A stretch of DNA of 34,447 bases from a virus. The position numbers were made by a program, and so were the translations under genes. Positions 1-6,543 of the stretch are shown here, piece after piece (positions within the stretch are counted from its first letter, which is position 1; every line of letters starts with the position of its first letter). The stretch lies in IMG/VR virus record IMGVR_UViG_3300025151_000144, positions 1 through 34,447 of that record. One strand, written 5' to 3'. The notes beneath the pieces were generated by a model. It was not told the DNA's origin. It made no database searches and saw only the letters and a list, made by a program, of their open reading frames with translations.

Positions 1-83
1 CATAAAGAACGATAAATTACGTTCGTTGGGTCACCTTTGTATTTTTTAGGATATGAAGGTTTATATTTTCCCTTATATGACAT
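1..83 (-). CDS. gp4: Head completion protein gp4, N-terminal part only (cut by window edge)
   Basis: Reading the minus strand from the ATG at 83-81 gives an open frame to the window edge: it starts MSYKGKYKPS, continues with KKYKGDPTN and ends VIYRSL. This Lys/Tyr-rich opening followed by 'GDPTxxIYRS' is how I recall T4-like cyanophage gp4 head completion proteins beginning. In T4, gp4 acts with gp50 and gp64/65 to finish the DNA-filled head before tail joining. Only 27 codons are visible, so the endonuclease-like core of the family lies outside the window. The gene diverges from the tail operon on the plus strand and shares a 39-bp intergenic region with it. The call rests on the N-terminal motif and on the phage context. 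Confidence 0.72.
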   Translation of the reverse strand, partial: MSYKGKYKPSYPKKYKGDPTNVIYRSL

Positions 84-90
84 CTAAATA
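84..90 (+). promoter_or_regulatory. T4-type late promoter word for the tail operon
   Basis: CTAAATA lies directly against the start codon of the minus-strand gp4 gene and 32 bases before the ATG at 123. It resembles the T4 late -10 element TATAAATA that is read by the gp55 sigma factor. The same word recurs before other transcription-unit starts in this window. The call is by motif and position only. Confidence 0.55.
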
Positions 91-115
91 CTTAATAATG
101 TAAAGCCTTATAATT

Positions 116-122
116 TATTTAG
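116..122 (-). promoter_or_regulatory. T4-type late promoter word for gp4 (minus strand)
   Basis: On the minus strand, bases 122 to 116 read CTAAATA, followed by AATTATAAGG. The word touches the start codon of the plus-strand gene at 123 and lies 32 bases upstream of the gp4 ATG at 83. It mirrors the word at 84-90. Confidence 0.5.
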
Positions 123-773
123 ATGGCAATCACAAGAAAGAAAATAACAGACTTTGTATCCATTATTGGTAATGTTGCCAAAACATCTCATTACCAAGTA
201 AATTTTGGTGGACTTAATGCTTCCCTAACAGATTTTTTGGTAAGCAAGGGAGTCGATAAAGATTTTATTTTTAGAGAATCTGGTTTGAGATGTAATAGTG
301 CCGTTATTCCCGGAAGTAGTCTGGCAACGGCAAGTATCAATGGAAATTTTATGGGTGTCCAAGAAAAAATGGCACACTCTAGAATTTTTACCGAAATGAG
401 TTTACAATTTTATGTTGACACGGATTATAGAATGATTAAATTTTTTGAATATTGGATTGATCATATTTCTAATGCTTCAGAAACAGAAGGAAATGCTAGA
501 AAAAGTGATGACAATTATTTTTACAGGATGAGATATCCAAGAGAATATAAATGTGATAAAACTAATATTGTAAAATTTGATGAGGGTGATGGTGGGCAGA
601 TAGAATATACTTTTTATGGTATGTTTCCCATAAACTTATCATCAACACAAGTTCAATACGGATCATCGGATGTCTTAAATGTAAATGTTACATTTAACTA
701 TGAAAGGTACATATGTGGTAAAGATGATAGCAAATCAAGAGCAATAGGAACTGCCGAAAATAATAAACCATAG
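123..773 (+). CDS. Tail tube-like protein (gp19/gp54 family), probable baseplate-tube component
   Basis: The 216-aa product has the look of the T4 gp19 tube fold. It has an N-terminal 'FxVNFGG' strand, a middle part with alternating polar and hydrophobic residues, and the signature 'MSLQFYVDTDYRMIKFFEYWI' region around residues 97-117. That region resembles the gp19-family stretch where tube subunits pack. T4 gp19 is 163 aa; this protein is longer, with an added C-terminal tail rich in Ser, Asn and Lys. Because it directly precedes hub genes rather than the sheath gene, it is more likely the tube initiator or cap at the baseplate (gp54 or gp48 role) than the main tube protein. The ATG at 123 has no clear Shine-Dalgarno sequence but follows a late promoter word. 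The family is fairly sure; the exact gp number is not. Confidence 0.68.
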   Translation: MAITRKKITDFVSIIGNVAKTSHYQVNFGGLNASLTDFLVSKGVDKDFIFRESGLRCNSAVIPGSSLATASINGNFMGVQEKMAHSRIFTEMSLQFYVDTDYRMIKFFEYWIDHISNASETEGNARKSDDNYFYRMRYPREYKCDKTNIVKFDEGDGGQIEYTFYGMFPINLSSTQVQYGSSDVLNVNVTFNYERYICGKDDSKSRAIGTAENNKP

Positions 774-787
774 GTTTTGAATATTAT

Positions 788-795
788 AATAAATA
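788..795 (+). promoter_or_regulatory. Late promoter word before the gp26-like gene
   Basis: AATAAATA occurs in the 48-bp gap between the tube-like gene and the next gene, 27 bases before the ATG at 822. It is close to the T4 late element TATAAATA. The unusual length of this gap in an otherwise tightly packed operon supports a regulatory role. Confidence 0.45.
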
Positions 796-821
796 ACCAT
801 AACTGAATTATTTGGGTTGTT

Positions 822-1544
822 ATGCCTTTACCAAAGATTGCGACACCGACGTATGAGTTGGAATTACCTTCTACAGGCAAGAAAATTAAATATAGACCTT
901 TTCTTGTAAAAGAAGAAAAAATTCTTATCATTGCGATGGAATCTGAAGATCAAAAAGAAATTACTAATGCCTTGAAGACGGTTATTGGTAATTGTATTTT
1001 GACTAGAGGAGTAAAAGTTGATACTCTATCAACATTTGATATCGAGTATCTGTTCTTAAATATTCGTGGCAAGTCTGTTGGTGAAACAGTTGAGGTTTTG
1101 ATTACATGTCCCGATGATGGTGAAACTCAAGTTCCTGTTGTAATTCCTCTTGATGAAATCAAAGTAAAGAAAGATAAGAAACACAGTCGAGATATTAAAC
1201 TTGATGATAATTTGACAATGAGATTGAGGTATCCATCTTTATCAGAATTTATCAAATCTAATTTTGTTTCTGATAGTGGTAATGCCGGTGTAAATGAATC
1301 ATTTGATTTGATATCTTCTTGTATTGATCAGGTTTATAATGAAGAAGAATCATGGAGTGGAACTGATTGTAGTAAAAAAGAATTATTAGATTTTATTGAG
1401 CAACTTACATCACAACAATTCAAAGAAATTGAAACATTCTTTGAGACCATGCCAAAACTTTCTCATGATGTTAAAGTAATGAATCCAAATACAAAAGTTG
1501 AGAGTGATGTTGTCCTAGAAGGGTTATCATCTTTTTTCTCATAG
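822..1544 (+). CDS. gp26: Baseplate hub / tail assembly chaperone, gp26-like
   Basis: The 240-aa product begins MPLPKIATPTYELELPSTGK, followed by 'YRPFLVKEEKILIIAMES'. This opening matches my memory of the T4 baseplate family that contains gp26, which helps assemble the central hub. The middle has a four-residue CPDD turn inside 'VLITCPDDGETQVPVVIPL', where the T4-like family often has a Cys-containing hairpin. Length fits the family (roughly 200-250 aa). Its position just before a small 60-aa frame and a probable tape-measure gene is the classic place for a G-type tail assembly chaperone. Its last codons contain the heptamer T TTT TTC, and slippage there would extend it into the next frame. 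The family call is fairly sure; the chaperone role is inferred from context. Confidence 0.66.
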   Translation: MPLPKIATPTYELELPSTGKKIKYRPFLVKEEKILIIAMESEDQKEITNALKTVIGNCILTRGVKVDTLSTFDIEYLFLNIRGKSVGETVEVLITCPDDGETQVPVVIPLDEIKVKKDKKHSRDIKLDDNLTMRLRYPSLSEFIKSNFVSDSGNAGVNESFDLISSCIDQVYNEEESWSGTDCSKKELLDFIEQLTSQQFKEIETFFETMPKLSHDVKVMNPNTKVESDVVLEGLSSFFS

Positions 1545-1558
1545 GTATGGCTCATACT
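1532..1558 (+). promoter_or_regulatory. Candidate programmed -1 frameshift signal
   Basis: Bases 1532-1538 are T TTT TTC, read in the gp26-like frame as the end of TCT then TTT and TTC. This fits the X XXY YYZ slippery heptamer. The in-frame stop TAG follows at 1542-1544. Slipping back one base gives CTC ATA GGT ATG and runs directly into the 60-aa frame at 1547. Six bases after the heptamer is a small hairpin, GTATG (1545-1549) with CATAC (1553-1557), extendable by a G-U pair. The signal is seen in the sequence; its use is inferred. Confidence 0.55.
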
Positions 1559-1729
1559 AATCTTGAGTCATACTATAAGACTAACTTTTCTTTGATGCAG
1601 CATCATAAATACTCTTTGACGGAACTAGAAAATATGATTCCGTGGGAAAGAGAAGTTTACATAGCATTATTACAACAATATATTGAAGAAGAAAATTTAA
1701 AAGCACAGCAGCAAAGAAGTGGTAACTAG
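1547..1729 (+). CDS. Small T-like tail assembly protein, probably made as a frameshift extension of the gp26-like protein
   Basis: The 60-aa frame contains 'YSLTELENMIPWEREVYIAL' followed by 'LQQYIEEEN'. The pattern Pro-Trp-Glu-Arg, then a hydrophobic helix and an acidic Ile-Glu-Glu-Glu end, resembles the short T domains of phage tail assembly chaperones that recruit the tape-measure protein. It lies in the -1 frame relative to the gp26-like gene, begins two bases after that gene's stop, and has no Shine-Dalgarno sequence before its ATG. A slippery heptamer upstream would fuse the two, giving a product of about 300 aa. It may also be translated alone by coupling. Its end overlaps the GTG start of the tape-measure candidate by 11 bases. 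T4 has a comparably placed gene, 51, but I cannot show homology from here. Confidence 0.6.
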   Translation: MAHTNLESYYKTNFSLMQHHKYSLTELENMIPWEREVYIALLQQYIEEENLKAQQQRSGN

Positions 1730-3479
1730 TCAATCTTTCAAGGCACCAAAAATACCAAAACTCAACAAGAAGATTGTATCATCTTCTGTGCTTTCAAGTG
1801 CTCCAAAACTTAAAGTAACAAAGATCAACGCTCCAATATCAACATTATCAAGACCAGTTAGTCAGGGGATTGGTAAAGTAGAAGGTGATGATGCAAAAGA
1901 AAGTATTGTTGCTCAGGAATCATTAATTAGAGTTGTTAATTCTCTCAATAAGACTAGTGCTGTCTTAAATCAACTTACTGATTATCTTATAACTGAAACT
2001 CAGTTAGAGCAAGAATTATTACGAGAAAAAATAAGAGGTGAAAAATTAGAAGATGAGAGAGAACGAAAAAAGATAAAAGAATCTAAGTTAGAGGGAGTTG
2101 GTAAAAAAGCAAGAGATGCATTTTTAAAACCAGTCAAGGCAATAGGTAACAAGGCAAAAGGTATATTTGATACACTTAAAAATGTATTGGGATTATTATT
2201 TGTTGGATGGTTAGGTAATAAAGGATTTGATGCGATTCAACTGAGTGCCGAAGGAAATATAAAAGCACTCGAAAATTTAAGAGATGAAGTAATTGGTGGA
2301 TTGACATTTGCTCTTGGGACATTTGCGTTATTAAATGCTGGAATACTTGGATTAGTTCCAACAATACTTGGATTATCATTGTCTATATTAGCATTACCTT
2401 TTAAGGCACTTTTTGATGCTGGGAGAGGAATTCTTAATAAAATAAGAGGTGGTGGTGGAAAACCTGGTGGTGGAAAACTTGGATCTGGAGGTGCTGTTGG
2501 AAAACCTGATACTGGAAAACCTGGTGGTGGAAAACCTGGCGGTAAACTGTCACCATTTCAGTTGGAGCAGCAAAGAAAAGCAGGTACTCGGGATAATATG
2601 ATGAAACAAAATAAAACAAATCCAATAATAAAAAAATTTAGATCACTATTAGCAAAATTTGAAACAAGCAAATCTGGTAGAGCAGTTGGTAAAGTTCTTA
2701 GTGCTTTTAAATCCAATCCAGTTTTTGCACCATTTCGATGGATGTTCGGAAAAACTTTGAAGGCATTTGAATGGTCTAAAAAGTTTTTCACTCCAAAGGG
2801 ATTAAAAGATATTGGGAATAAAATTGGTAAAGTGAAAATCTTAGGGCGTTTAATTGGACCTTTACTTAGTTTAATTGATATTGGAAGAAGGGCGAACGCG
2901 GGAATGTCTCCGGCACAGGCAATTATTCCTGCATTATTTAAGGGTTTATTAATTTCTGGTGGGGCTGCTCTTGGTGGTTTAGTTCCTATTCCTGGAGTTA
3001 ATATTTTAACATCTATTGCCGGTGGTCTTGGAGCTGGTTGGTTGGGTGATCAAATGGTAAATTATGCTGATAATAATTGGAATAAATCTTGGGATAATAA
3101 TTTCTTTTCTGGATTTAATAACGCTGTGATGGAAATTGGAAAATCGGATCCAACTGGAATGATATCCAAAATATTCCCATATGAAGGTACTGATAAAAAA
3201 TATGGAGATGGTAGTGCTGTTGCAAAAGGAAAAGATAATTCAGACTCTGCCGTATCTTCTATGAGTTCTTCGTCTATTTCTGCTCCTTCTATGCCAACAA
3301 TGGCACCACCATCTGCGGCACCTTCTCCTCAACCAATAATTATTCGTAGAAGATCTGGTGGACAACAACAAGTACCATTAAAAGTTGGACCCGCAACAAA
3401 AGTTCCTAATATTTCCTCTTCAAATCCCGATAATTTTCTTACATTATATTCACAAGCACAGTATAATGTGGTAGGATAA
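1719..3479 (+). CDS. Probable tail tape-measure / hub protein (gp29 position)
   Basis: This 586-aa protein has a GTG start overlapping the preceding frame. Residues 1-60 are Lys/Ser/Pro-rich, and 65-135 form a highly charged helical or coiled-coil stretch ('REKIRGEKLEDERERKKIKE'). Hydrophobic segments lie near residues 153-170 ('VLGLLFVGWLGN'), 190-235 and 380-448, the last rich in Gly and Ala. A Gly-Lys-Pro repeat linker spans about 243-278, and the C-terminus is Ser/Pro/Ala-rich. Membrane-type segments in a non-membrane virion protein are a hallmark of tape-measure proteins, which extend through the tube and help DNA cross the inner membrane. Its length is close to T4 gp29 (590 aa), and it follows a G/T-like chaperone pair, the usual gene order. 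I see no direct sequence match to gp29, so the role is inferred from position, size and composition. Confidence 0.55.
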   Translation: MVTSQSFKAPKIPKLNKKIVSSSVLSSAPKLKVTKINAPISTLSRPVSQGIGKVEGDDAKESIVAQESLIRVVNSLNKTSAVLNQLTDYLITETQLEQELLREKIRGEKLEDERERKKIKESKLEGVGKKARDAFLKPVKAIGNKAKGIFDTLKNVLGLLFVGWLGNKGFDAIQLSAEGNIKALENLRDEVIGGLTFALGTFALLNAGILGLVPTILGLSLSILALPFKALFDAGRGILNKIRGGGGKPGGGKLGSGGAVGKPDTGKPGGGKPGGKLSPFQLEQQRKAGTRDNMMKQNKTNPIIKKFRSLLAKFETSKSGRAVGKVLSAFKSNPVFAPFRWMFGKTLKAFEWSKKFFTPKGLKDIGNKIGKVKILGRLIGPLLSLIDIGRRANAGMSPAQAIIPALFKGLLISGGAALGGLVPIPGVNILTSIAGGLGAGWLGDQMVNYADNNWNKSWDNNFFSGFNNAVMEIGKSDPTGMISKIFPYEGTDKKYGDGSAVAKGKDNSDSAVSSMSSSSISAPSMPTMAPPSAAPSPQPIIIRRRSGGQQQVPLKVGPATKVPNISSSNPDNFLTLYSQAQYNVVG

Positions 3480-3480
3480 G

Positions 3481-5211
3481 ATGAATTTTGTAACAGGAAT
3501 ACAAATAAAATATTCAAACTTTTCCAAGACTCTGGAAAAGGCAAAGGACAGTGCTTCCTCCATTTCAAAATCAACAGAAACCTTAAAAAAAGTTTTCATT
3601 AAAAGAATTGATATAAAAAAGAAATCATTTACCAGAGAAAAATTATTTAAAAGGAGAAAACTAGAACTATCCAGAAGGAGAGAAAAGGAGCAAAAATTAG
3701 AAACTGTACCAATAACAGGAAAGATTGGAAAGTCTTTTTCTAGTGTTCTTCAAAAAGCATCCAGTCCTTTTAGTGCCATAATGAATACTCTTGGACTATT
3801 GGCACTGGGATGGTTGATTAATAATCTCCCAAGTATTATAAAATTTGTTAAGGATTTATATAATAGAGTTGTAAAAATTGTTGATACAATAAAAAGTTTT
3901 ATTAGTAATCTTGGTAATTGGTTTAAGAATATTGGTGGTGTAATAACTGCCGTAAAAGATAATATAACCAATCTAGATTTTACCGACAGTGAAGGTAAAT
4001 TAAAAAATGCCTTAGAACAACTTGATAAGTCTTTTGAATCAATGAAAAATGATATTGAAGAAGGTAAAAGATTGTTAACCACACCATTGGGACAGGGAGT
4101 TTCTGGTGGATCAACAGGAGGTGGTGGAGATTTAAATGCTGCAGATATTGAAGCAGATACACCAGAGGAAAAGGCATTTATTGCCACAGTTAGAGAACTA
4201 GAAGGAACATCTCACGCAGAAGGTTACAACACTTGGTTTGGTGGTAGATCGGATATGGATCTCTCACAAATGACTGTTAGTGAAGTTGTTGCCGAACAAA
4301 AAAGAAGATTATCTGCAGGTGAAGCTACTTATAGAAGATTAACATCGGCCGCAGTTGGTGCCGGACAATTTATGAAACCTGAGCAAACTGTTATGGCAAT
4401 GGGATTGGATCCAAATACTGTGAAATATACTCCAGAACTGCAGAATAAAATGATATTATTCCAGGCACAATGGGCAAGAGGCATTAACCCATCAAAAAAA
4501 CTTGATGAAAATGATATGAGAATTCTTGGTGGTGAATGGGCAAGTTTTACACCACAATATGGACAAACAACAAGAACAGCATCTCAATCTTTGTCTGTAT
4601 ATCAAAAAAATTTGAAGGAAGCTGGTGGAGGTGGAAGTGGTGGAAAATATTCTTACGGTTCGGGAAGTGTTGTTGAATATCTAACAGGAGATAGAAGTCA
4701 TCCAAACTTTGAATATAATGGTCATGGAAGAGAATCAAATTATCATGAACATATTGCTTTCAGAACATTACAAGATAAAGAAAGAGCAAAAGCAGCACTA
4801 AGAGCAGCAGGTATACAAATAGGTAGTGAATATAGACCAGGAGACCCTGGATGGCACGGTGCAAATTTGGCAATTGATGTTCCTGGAGCACAATGGGGTG
4901 GCAGTGGTGCCATTGGACAACGAGAATATAATGGTTCGGCAAAAGTTAGAAGTGTTTTGGCAGAGGCAGGATTTTCTGGTTCTGGTATAGGTCAAATGAC
5001 AACTAGAGGATCTGTTTCAAGTCTTCCTATGGTATCACCAGATTTGGGTTATCCTCAAGGTTCTGAACAAGCTCCAATCATCATAATAGATGAAGAGGCA
5101 CCACAACCTGCCCAAAGTGCTCGAATGCAACAAACACCACAAATGATTGTTACAAATCCATTAAATAGATTTATGAAAAACAAAATGTTATTGGACTTAG
5201 CATATACCTAA
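3481..5211 (+). CDS. Virion hub protein with lambda-R-like muramidase domain and M15-like zinc peptidase domain
   Basis: The 576-aa product resembles its upstream neighbour at the N-terminus: a basic helical stretch (about residues 40-80) followed by 'LGLLALGWL' and more hydrophobic helix to about 145. After a Gly-rich linker near 205-222 comes a domain of about 228-385 that matches lambda endolysin R (GH104 type). It has 'ELEGTSH' with candidate catalytic Glu241, 'VGAGQF' at 292-297 and 'WASFTPQYG' from Trp353. A second Gly-rich linker leads to a domain of about 400-500 with 'YHEHIAF' (His422, His424), 'GSEYRP' and 'WHGANLAID' (His459, Asp466), the H-x6-D spacing of M15 peptidases. It likely cuts peptidoglycan glycan and peptide during injection, replacing the lysozyme missing from the gp5-like protein. 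The N-terminal and GH104-like readings are visible in the sequence; enzyme activity is inferred. Confidence 0.66.
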   Translation: MNFVTGIQIKYSNFSKTLEKAKDSASSISKSTETLKKVFIKRIDIKKKSFTREKLFKRRKLELSRRREKEQKLETVPITGKIGKSFSSVLQKASSPFSAIMNTLGLLALGWLINNLPSIIKFVKDLYNRVVKIVDTIKSFISNLGNWFKNIGGVITAVKDNITNLDFTDSEGKLKNALEQLDKSFESMKNDIEEGKRLLTTPLGQGVSGGSTGGGGDLNAADIEADTPEEKAFIATVRELEGTSHAEGYNTWFGGRSDMDLSQMTVSEVVAEQKRRLSAGEATYRRLTSAAVGAGQFMKPEQTVMAMGLDPNTVKYTPELQNKMILFQAQWARGINPSKKLDENDMRILGGEWASFTPQYGQTTRTASQSLSVYQKNLKEAGGGGSGGKYSYGSGSVVEYLTGDRSHPNFEYNGHGRESNYHEHIAFRTLQDKERAKAALRAAGIQIGSEYRPGDPGWHGANLAIDVPGAQWGGSGAIGQREYNGSAKVRSVLAEAGFSGSGIGQMTTRGSVSSLPMVSPDLGYPQGSEQAPIIIIDEEAPQPAQSARMQQTPQMIVTNPLNRFMKNKMLLDLAYT

Positions 5212-6543
5212 ATGTCAGCATCAAAATCTTCTTCCTACGAAATATTAACACTAGAGTCTAATGATCAACAAAGAACTGTTGATATTAGAACTGGTACAGT
5301 TTCTGTGGATTATTACGAAGATATATTTTCCCCAACAATAACTGCCAAAATAAAAGTTGCCAACACTGGAACATCAATTGCCCCAAAAGATAATCCTGAT
5401 GGTCCTAAACAATCAATTTATCATGGATTGCCTTTAAGAGGTGGTGAAAGATTGCGAATGAAAATACTTGATAGAGGTGAGGGTAAATTGGGACTTGATT
5501 TTGCCACTGATCCATCAAAATATCTTTTTGTTTCTAGTATCACTGATGTAATATCAGAGACTCAAAGAGAAAGTTTTACCCTGAACTTAGTTTCAAGAGA
5601 GGCAATCACCAATGAAACAACAAGGGTTATTAAAAAATACAATACCGGCTCTACGATAGATAATTCTGTTAAAAGTATTTTAAAGGATATATTAAAAACA
5701 GACAAGTTTTCTGATCAATCAATAGAAAAAGCACAAAATAAGTATGGATTTGTTGGAAATCTAAGAAAACCATTTTCGGTATTGGTGTGGTTGGCATCAA
5801 AATCCGTACCAGTAAGTTCTGGTGATGCCACTGCCGGGTTCTTTTTCTATCAAACACAAGATGGATTTAATTTCAAATCAATTGATGGATTGATTTCACA
5901 AGAACCTAAGGCAACGTATATTGAATCGCAGGTCAATAAAGGTGATACTGAAAGAAATAATGATTTTATAATCAGTGATTATTATACGGATAAAAATCAA
6001 AACCTCATAGAAAAGTTGAGATTGGGAACATATTGTAGTCAGAGAATGTTTTTTAATCCACTGGATTTTAGTTTCACGAATCCATCAGAAGGAAAATTTC
6101 AACTTGATTCTTATAAAGAAAAAATTAAGAACCTTGGTAAAAAACTAGAACTGCCATTAATAGCAGATGACTCTAATAAGCAATTAGGAGAGATTCCCAC
6201 AAGAATATTATCTGCCGTTGTAGATATTGGAACAATGGAGAAAGATGTTTCTACAGATGAAAATGCCGATCCTGGAGAATATCAAGCTCAGGCAATCATG
6301 CGATATAATGTTTTGTTTACTCAAACGATTAGTATGACTGTTCCATGTAATACCAATCTTCGTGCCGGTGATACCATAAACTGTTTATTCCCTAAAATTT
6401 CCAAGGATAGTGGTGATGAATTTGACCTAGATCAAAGTGGTCTATATATGATAAAAGAATTGTGCCATCATTTTGAACCAGAAAGGTCTTTTACATCTAT
6501 GTTATTGATAAGAGATACATTTGGGTTGTTTAAAGAAGAATGA
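5212..6543 (+). CDS. gp27: Baseplate hub protein, gp27-like
   Basis: The 443-aa protein starts immediately after the previous stop (TAAATG). It begins with 'YEILTLESNDQQRTVDIRTG' and 'VDYYEDIFSPTITAKIKVAN', the beta-rich opening I associate with cyanophage gp27-like hub proteins. Later parts hold 'KPFSVLVWLASKSV', 'SGLYMIKELCHHFEPERSF' and a final 'LIRDTFGLF', as in the second tube-like domain of this fold (also found in VgrG/gpD). In T4, a gp27 trimer joins the tail tube to the gp5 needle. T4 gp27 is 391 aa, so the size is compatible. It overlaps the next gene by four bases (ATGA), and that gene is the gp5-like partner, which supports the call. Confidence 0.72.
   Translation: MSASKSSSYEILTLESNDQQRTVDIRTGTVSVDYYEDIFSPTITAKIKVANTGTSIAPKDNPDGPKQSIYHGLPLRGGERLRMKILDRGEGKLGLDFATDPSKYLFVSSITDVISETQRESFTLNLVSREAITNETTRVIKKYNTGSTIDNSVKSILKDILKTDKFSDQSIEKAQNKYGFVGNLRKPFSVLVWLASKSVPVSSGDATAGFFFYQTQDGFNFKSIDGLISQEPKATYIESQVNKGDTERNNDFIISDYYTDKNQNLIEKLRLGTYCSQRMFFNPLDFSFTNPSEGKFQLDSYKEKIKNLGKKLELPLIADDSNKQLGEIPTRILSAVVDIGTMEKDVSTDENADPGEYQAQAIMRYNVLFTQTISMTVPCNTNLRAGDTINCLFPKISKDSGDEFDLDQSGLYMIKELCHHFEPERSFTSMLLIRDTFGLFKEE

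Noticed and set aside
1604-1611. ATAAATAC late-promoter-like word inside the 60-aa frame
   Set aside because: It is over 100 bases from the next start codon and lies within coding sequence. In AT-rich DNA such words occur by chance.
3750-4187. 145-aa open frame on the minus strand
   Set aside because: It lies wholly inside the hub hydrolase gene, opposite codons of a clearly recognisable protein. Its product has no family pattern.
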